Assembly (NCBI GenBank): GCA_000231825.2
Contig: JH720309.1
Coordinates: 1,002,677 to 1,016,313 of the forward strand
Direction of reading: 5' to 3'
From: Tetrahymena elliotti 4EA
Taxonomy: Eukaryota; Ciliophora; Oligohymenophorea; Hymenostomatida; Tetrahymenidae
DNA: 13,637 bases
Shown here: piece after piece, positions 9,152-13,637 of the stretch
Layout of the letters: each line of letters opens with the position of its first letter
How positions within the stretch are numbered: position 1 is the stretch's first letter
Notes under the pieces: model-generated
Told to the model about the DNA's origin: nothing
The model's input: the letters and a program-made list of their open reading frames with translations, nothing else
Database searches by the model: none
Program-made: the position numbers and the translations under genes

Positions 9152-9512
9152 GGTGATTATGAAGATAGAAAACTTGTAAAAACAAGTTGTTTCTGAGGAA
9201 AATAAAAAATAGAAAAAGAAAGATGAGTCACAGAAAAAGAAGAAAAAAACTTTATTAACTCAGTAATAGTAAGTATAGAAACGTGGATATTTAACCTTAG
9301 GCGATGAAGACAGAAAACTAGTAACAACCACTTGTTTGTTAGGAAATTAAAATAGAGGAAAATAAACCAAAAAAAAAAAAACTGTATTCAATCAGTAATA
9401 ATAGAATTAGCAAAAATAGGAAAAGAAAGATGAGTCACAAAAAGAAAAAACTTTATTTTATTAGAATTAATCAAAGATTTAACCCTTACAAGATGAAGAC
9501 AGACTTGCAATT
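9152..9512 (+). repeat. Diverged internal repeats in the kinase tail
   Basis: A segment reading GDEDRKLV begins at 9300. A clear DNA copy begins at 9152 (GGTGATTATGAAGATAGAAA) but in another frame, and a weaker copy lies near 9490 (QDEDRLAI). Separately, the 19-mer AAAAGAAAGATGAGTCACA occurs exactly at 9214-9232 and 9421-9439, 207 bp apart and in frame. The units are imperfect and the spacings differ (145 and 189 bp), so this is an old tandem expansion with later indels. Confidence 0.7.
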
Positions 9513-9549
9513 AAAAATTATGAAATGTCTAGTCCTGTTACTTGACCAG

Positions 9550-9900
9550 CAGGATACAAAAATTTTTGTCTAAAGTGGTTATTTATGTTGGCTCTGTTGG
9601 TAAAAAAATTGCTAAGAGCTCTCCTATTTCATTTTTAGTGTAATATTGAGATAAATCTAAATCGGATACTTATACTCTTACAATTCTGTAATTTCCATTT
9701 AGATTAATTACAACTGATAGATCTTTTGGTAAAAAATAAGTATAAATTAAAGAAATTATCTATTTAGTTAGGTAATATCTATTTTAAAGTTTTGGTTTAA
9801 TGATGCTTGAGTAGATGGACTTTTATTTAATAATGTATTTCTTAGAGTAGATAATAAATCTCTGTTATTATTTTTATTAATTTATTTGAAAATATTTTTA
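9550..9900 (-). pseudogene. Possible coding segment of an unknown gene
   Basis: On the minus strand one frame from about 9720 down to 9570 reads as good protein: DLSVVINLNGNYRIV, then SDLDLSQYYTKNEIGELLA. Its G+C content is close to that of the real exons nearby. The same frame runs back to about 9870 (SIYSSIIKPKLQNRYYL), where an acceptor-like ATAACAG precedes it. No start is found, and there is no TGA until the frame has run well into the kinase tail on the other strand. It may be a gene fragment, the end of a gene whose splicing I cannot resolve, or a chance open frame. No family is recognised. Confidence 0.3.
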
Positions 9901-10277
9901 GATTTAAAAAAATTTTATACAAAATAATGCACCAATATTTTCTTCAAATAATCTAAGTTAAGTTCTCACATAAAAAAATAAAAACTAAGTATTAAATATT
10001 TTTTTTATTTTATGAAAGAATCAAATTCTTTAGACCCAACACCTACAATAATTTAATTCCTGGTTTTGTTACTGTTTACATGCATGTACAGTATTAAGAA
10101 GATAGAATAAATTTTTTTGCTGATCATCTAATTTTTAATAAAAGTAAATTTATTACTTTAGTTAATATTCAATTAATTTTCATTTGCTTATATAGTAGAA
10201 TCTCGATAATCAGAAAGTGAAAATTTGTTAAAAATTTAGTAAGTAAAGGTAAGTAGTCTAAGCTTTCCTCAAAATTT
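9901..10277. other. Intergenic, nothing recognised
   Basis: AT-rich sequence between the acetyltransferase stop and the doubtful minus-strand segment. No coding, RNA or repeat signal that I can support. Confidence 0.45.
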
Positions 10278-10976
10278 TCAAAGTTATTATTGTGGGGTTG
10301 GAGTAGTTAGCATATTTCTGTATATATCGAAAGCAACTATTTCAACATTATTTTTCATATATTGAGAAACATTTTAGTCAATATCTATACAATTTTCAGG
10401 TTTAAGTTAACACATTAAGGAAGCTCCTTCTTTTACCATAATTGTAGAGGCTTTTCTAGAGTAAAATAATCCACAGAAAACTTTATAGGGTGAGTCAAAA
10501 CATGCTCTGAAAAATAGTTCAGCAAGATTTTTACCAATTTTTTAGTCTTAATATTCTTTTCTAACACCATAACCAGAGCCAATTAATATATCGCCTTCTT
10601 TAAATTGAATATTAGCAAGAGGTTAAATTAATTTCTGGTTAATTTTTTTTAGTATCTATAAGTTTTTGGAAGATGAAGGGATTTTTTAAGATTCAATAAA
10701 GCAAGTAAAATCTTGAGCAAAAATAGACCCAACGACTTTTAAGTAATCAGAAGAAGTATCAATAGCAATGATGCTAATTACAGAGTTATTAATAAAATCT
10801 TTTGATCCTTCTTCAATAACAGACTTGCTAACCTAGAAATCAGAGTATATAGATCCTTCAATAAGTCTTGAATCAACTACAGTTTCATAAGCAGATTAAA
10901 AGTATTCCTCTGAGTAAATTTAATATGTAATATTATTTTCTTCACGAAGTATTGTTCCAGGAGGATAAAAGCTCAT
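10278..10976 (-). CDS. GNAT-family N-acetyltransferase-like protein, 232 residues
   Basis: A single exon from ATG 10976-10974 to TGA 10280-10278, 233 codons, with in-frame TAA/TAG as glutamine. The protein begins MSFYPPGTILREENN. Residues about 66-90 look like paired beta strands (VISIIAIDT, LKVVGSIFA). Residues about 136-157 (GYGVRKEYQDQKIGKNLAEL) fit GNAT motif A, where Q-K-I-G-K-N stands for the Q/R-x-x-G-x-G/A loop that binds acetyl-CoA pyrophosphate, followed by a helix. Next come a strand (YKVFCGLFYS), a helix and GASLMCQL, as in the C-terminal half of the fold. No signal peptide or membrane segment is seen, so a cytosolic enzyme with an unknown acceptor is likely. The frame is intact. 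The loop's last glycine is Asn, so activity is not assured. Confidence 0.72.
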
Positions 10977-13637
10977 AATGCTAATATTTTTTATTTAACA
11001 AGTTTTTATTTTTTAAATATCTTTTTTTAATGAAACTTTGTTTAGATTTAATTTATTGTTTATTTTGGGATTTCCTAATTACCTTTTAAAATAGTGATCA
11101 TCGAGCTATTCATTTTGATGTAAATATATTAATGCAGATTTTCAAACTAATTTGTAAATTGGTTTTTTGATCATTTGATGATAAATTGTTACAGTTTACG
11201 ACTTTGTTTGTGCACAATATTTATTGATTAAGTTTTTAATTAGATTATTTATTAGAACATTTCAATTCAACTTCAGCTTGTCATATTAATTAAGAATTTA
11301 TCAAATTTTTTTATGCTTATGGATAATTTTAAGTACTTATTATTGGCTTTGACAGTCTCACAATTATTTTTGTATTTCTTTTATCCCAAAAATAAGTAAA
11401 TTTGGTGGCTAAATATTCTTTATTAAAAAATTGTAATAGAAAAACAATCAATAAATTCGTTTGATTATATCAAATAGCTTCAATTTAATTAAGCAGAGAA
11501 TAGGAATCTGAAATTAAAACAAATTAAATTTGTGGAAAACTGTAATTACTGATGAATCCATTTTTAAAACAGAACACTGATTGAGCAAATTTTATTCAAG
11601 GGTTTAGCTATTAATATTAATTTGGATTAAGAGTGGTAAATTTAATATTTATTCAATTTTCTATTGAGTATTTCAACATTTTAAATCAAAAAAAAATTTA
11701 ATCAATTACATAAAGTATTTACATATTATATCAAAAGGAGATAAAAGGTTATTAAAAAATATATTTTTAAATTTTCTTTTTTAAAAACTGCTACTTTTAA
11801 CTTTTAAAAATAATTTGTTTAATTTGCAAAATGAATTTTTGTCATAATTTTGTTTGATAAAAATAATTATTGATCATTATTTAAGATGACTTATTGATTT
11901 ATTGAAATATTTAAATAGTTCTAAGTTTGTAAATTTATTAGGGCTTTAATAATTAACGCAAATAAGAAAATCCAACTTTTTAAGCTAAATTTAGAAGATT
12001 AAATTGGAATTGAGATTGAAAACTATTTTAAAAAAAATGTTAATGTATTAAAAATATATTATTGTATACTGAAAAAAATAAAGAAAAAATAACTATTTTT
12101 TTATGTTTTTAAAGTGTAGTGATAAAATGATTTTTAAATAAGCGAGCTTTGTTTGTGTATTTATGAGTTTTGTATTGATTGAATTTGAAGAGATATTTAC
12201 TAGTAAATTGAAAATACTGAATAAAAGATTTATGTATGATATTTGTGATTTAGATTCCAAATATTGTTGAATTACTCAAGAGCTAATGCTTTCTTAGATT
12301 TAATAAATTGTAAACCAATTTATCTTTACATTTTTTCAAATTTAAATTATTGAATGTGGATTATCCATATTATTATCTAAATTAAAATACCATAAAGTCA
12401 CTATTATTTTCCTCTTCAAATTTATTATTTTGTAGAGCCCATGTTTAGATTATTTTTATTTTCAACTATGGACCAAAGATTTTGAAAAGTAACTTTATAA
12501 ATAAGAATCTATGGTATTCAAGAAAGTCTTTTTAAAAGATGAAAAAAGTCTTAAAAATATTTAAAATTGAATTTAAATGACATTTATGAGATTAAATAGA
12601 TAAAATGTTTCTGATATAAATTATTTCTTTATAAAATTTTTATTGCTGCTTTCATAATATTTTACAAATTAGATTATTTTGATAGATAAATAAAGCTTTT
12701 ATGATTATAATTAACGCTATAATAATTTTAGCTCAATTTGAAAGTAAAATAAAAATAGTATTTCTATAAAAACAAAAATACTTTCTTTTTAAAATATTTA
12801 ACATAAAGAAATATTTTTTTTAAGTGAATGAAAAAATTTAAAAAATGTAAATTAAAATTCTATTTTGAATGCTAAATTACTGACCTAAAATAAATTGAAT
12901 TTAACACAAAATAAAAAAATTGAATAAAATATTATAACTTAGATTAAAATAGTTTTTTATCTTCAATTATTGTTAGTTTGAAATTTGATTAAAGAAATAG
13001 ATTATTTGTATTGAGTAACACAAAATATAAGATACTCTAGCAAATTAAAAATGATTATCAATATTAAGAAAAATCAGATAAAAATACATATATTTCGGAG
13101 TAATTAGTTTGATAATCTTTTCTATTATTAATTAATTTATACTAATAATTGATGATCGTATTTTATCATTCTTATTTAAATATTCTGTAACCAAGTAAAA
13201 GCAAAAATAATTAATTTTCTTAATTAATACATCATTTATACAAATACATAGTCATTCGAATTTGTATTAAATAGTGATCACAAAAGCAAAATACCCTTTT
13301 TATTTCAATAAATTCTGAATATTTTTCTTCAAAAATTTTTTAATTTTGGTTGAAAAATTAAAAAAAAATTGATTCAATATGAATAAAAATATGTGATCTA
13401 TTAACTTAAGGAATTAACTATAAAAGTATTCAAGAGGACTATATCTATTAGATCTCATTGATTGAAAGAGTAACGCTTAAAAATTTAATTACTTTTTCTT
13501 TTATTTTTGGAATTTAATTTTATTGATAGTTGTAATGAAAGGTTACCTGTTATTTTATTTCTTGAATTTTATGTATATTTTATGGAGACTTAGGAAATAT
13601 TAATTTCATAAATTTTGAAATCTTTAAAAATTTCAAG
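10977..13637. other. AT-rich gene-poor region
   Basis: About 2.7 kb without a supportable gene on either strand. The part next to 10976 must carry the upstream region of the acetyltransferase-like gene, but no motif stands out. Base composition is lower in G+C than in the exons, with poly-A and poly-T runs throughout. One short ORF (12127-12270) was judged unconvincing. I recognise no tRNA, rRNA, telomeric repeat or transposase. Confidence 0.5.

Larger units (their letters stand above)
7630..9545 (+). pseudogene. Protein-kinase relic with Lys/Gln-rich tail
   Basis: Kinase landmarks in order: VKQEIEILKKC (helix C with its Glu), LDSFEGKQFTYLVINECQG (hinge), TLTEILKTK, RLNEISAIKYAKEI, YYIHSQN, catalytic loop LVNDLKMDSIL, SDFGLA, YQAPECYDPTEP, SEACSLGIL and DPRERLPIKEAL. 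A coiled, Lys/Gln-rich tail follows to TGA 9543. The usual HRDLKxxN reads VNDLKMDS: Asp and Lys remain, His, Arg and Asn are changed. The frame breaks near 7740 (one extra base), near 7937 (one base missing, leading to TGA 7942), around 8166-8265 (long intron or damage) and near 8472. Likely introns: 7802-7909, 8077-8142, 8389-8451, 8827-8904. No glycine-rich loop or start codon is visible. It is best read as a non-functional kinase, although base-call errors could mimic some breaks. Confidence 0.7.

Noticed and set aside
9778..9865. Minus-strand frame reading NRDLLSTLRNTLLNKSP
   Set aside because: It looks protein-like but conflicts with the frame that continues into NLNGNYRIV, and no acceptable splice joins them. 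It is probably a shadow.
12127..12270. 47-codon plus-strand ORF beginning MIFKQASFVC
   Set aside because: Too short, with no recognisable family, splice partner or neighbour; such ORFs are expected by chance when only TGA stops.
1..13637. tRNA genes, telomeric CCCCAA repeats, chromosome breakage sequence, CRISPR arrays
   Set aside because: No B-box-like GGTTCRA stretch in a cloverleaf context, no CCCCAA or TTGGGG array, no match to the 15-bp breakage sequence, and no regularly spaced repeats were seen by eye.

Overview
The window reads as nuclear DNA of an oligohymenophorean ciliate of the Tetrahymena type. It is very AT-rich, and the long reading frames contain many in-frame TAA and TAG codons (glutamine) and end only at TGA. 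The best gene is cut by GT-AG introns mostly 49-59 bp long. A standard-code ORF scan therefore misses nearly every real gene here.

Layout. 1-1462: AT-rich sequence with two diverged repeat families and one doubtful minus-strand ORF (733-1086). 1463-4893 (+): an apparently intact seven-exon gene for a protein of about 998 residues, with signal peptide, cysteine-rich extracellular region, about seven hydrophobic helices and a polar tail. Its frame stays open past the TGA for another 56 codons, through a perfect in-frame 24-bp duplication. 5065-6330: mostly non-coding, with one possible exon relic. 6331-7528 (+): a decayed gene of related architecture, with a frameshift near 7083. 7630-9545 (+): a protein-kinase relic with several frameshifts, an altered catalytic loop and a Lys/Gln-rich repetitive tail. 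About 9550-9900 (-): a poorly bounded possible coding segment. 10278-10976 (-): an intact single-exon GNAT-like acetyltransferase of 232 residues. 10977-13637: nothing supportable.

No operon-like logic is visible. The picture is a ciliate multigene-family neighbourhood: one intact membrane protein, a damaged relative and a dead kinase in tandem, then a divergent acetyltransferase gene. The frameshifts could be true decay or base-call errors; the kinase also carries substitutions at conserved catalytic positions, which favours decay. All calls come from reading the sequence by eye; no alignment or database search was run.
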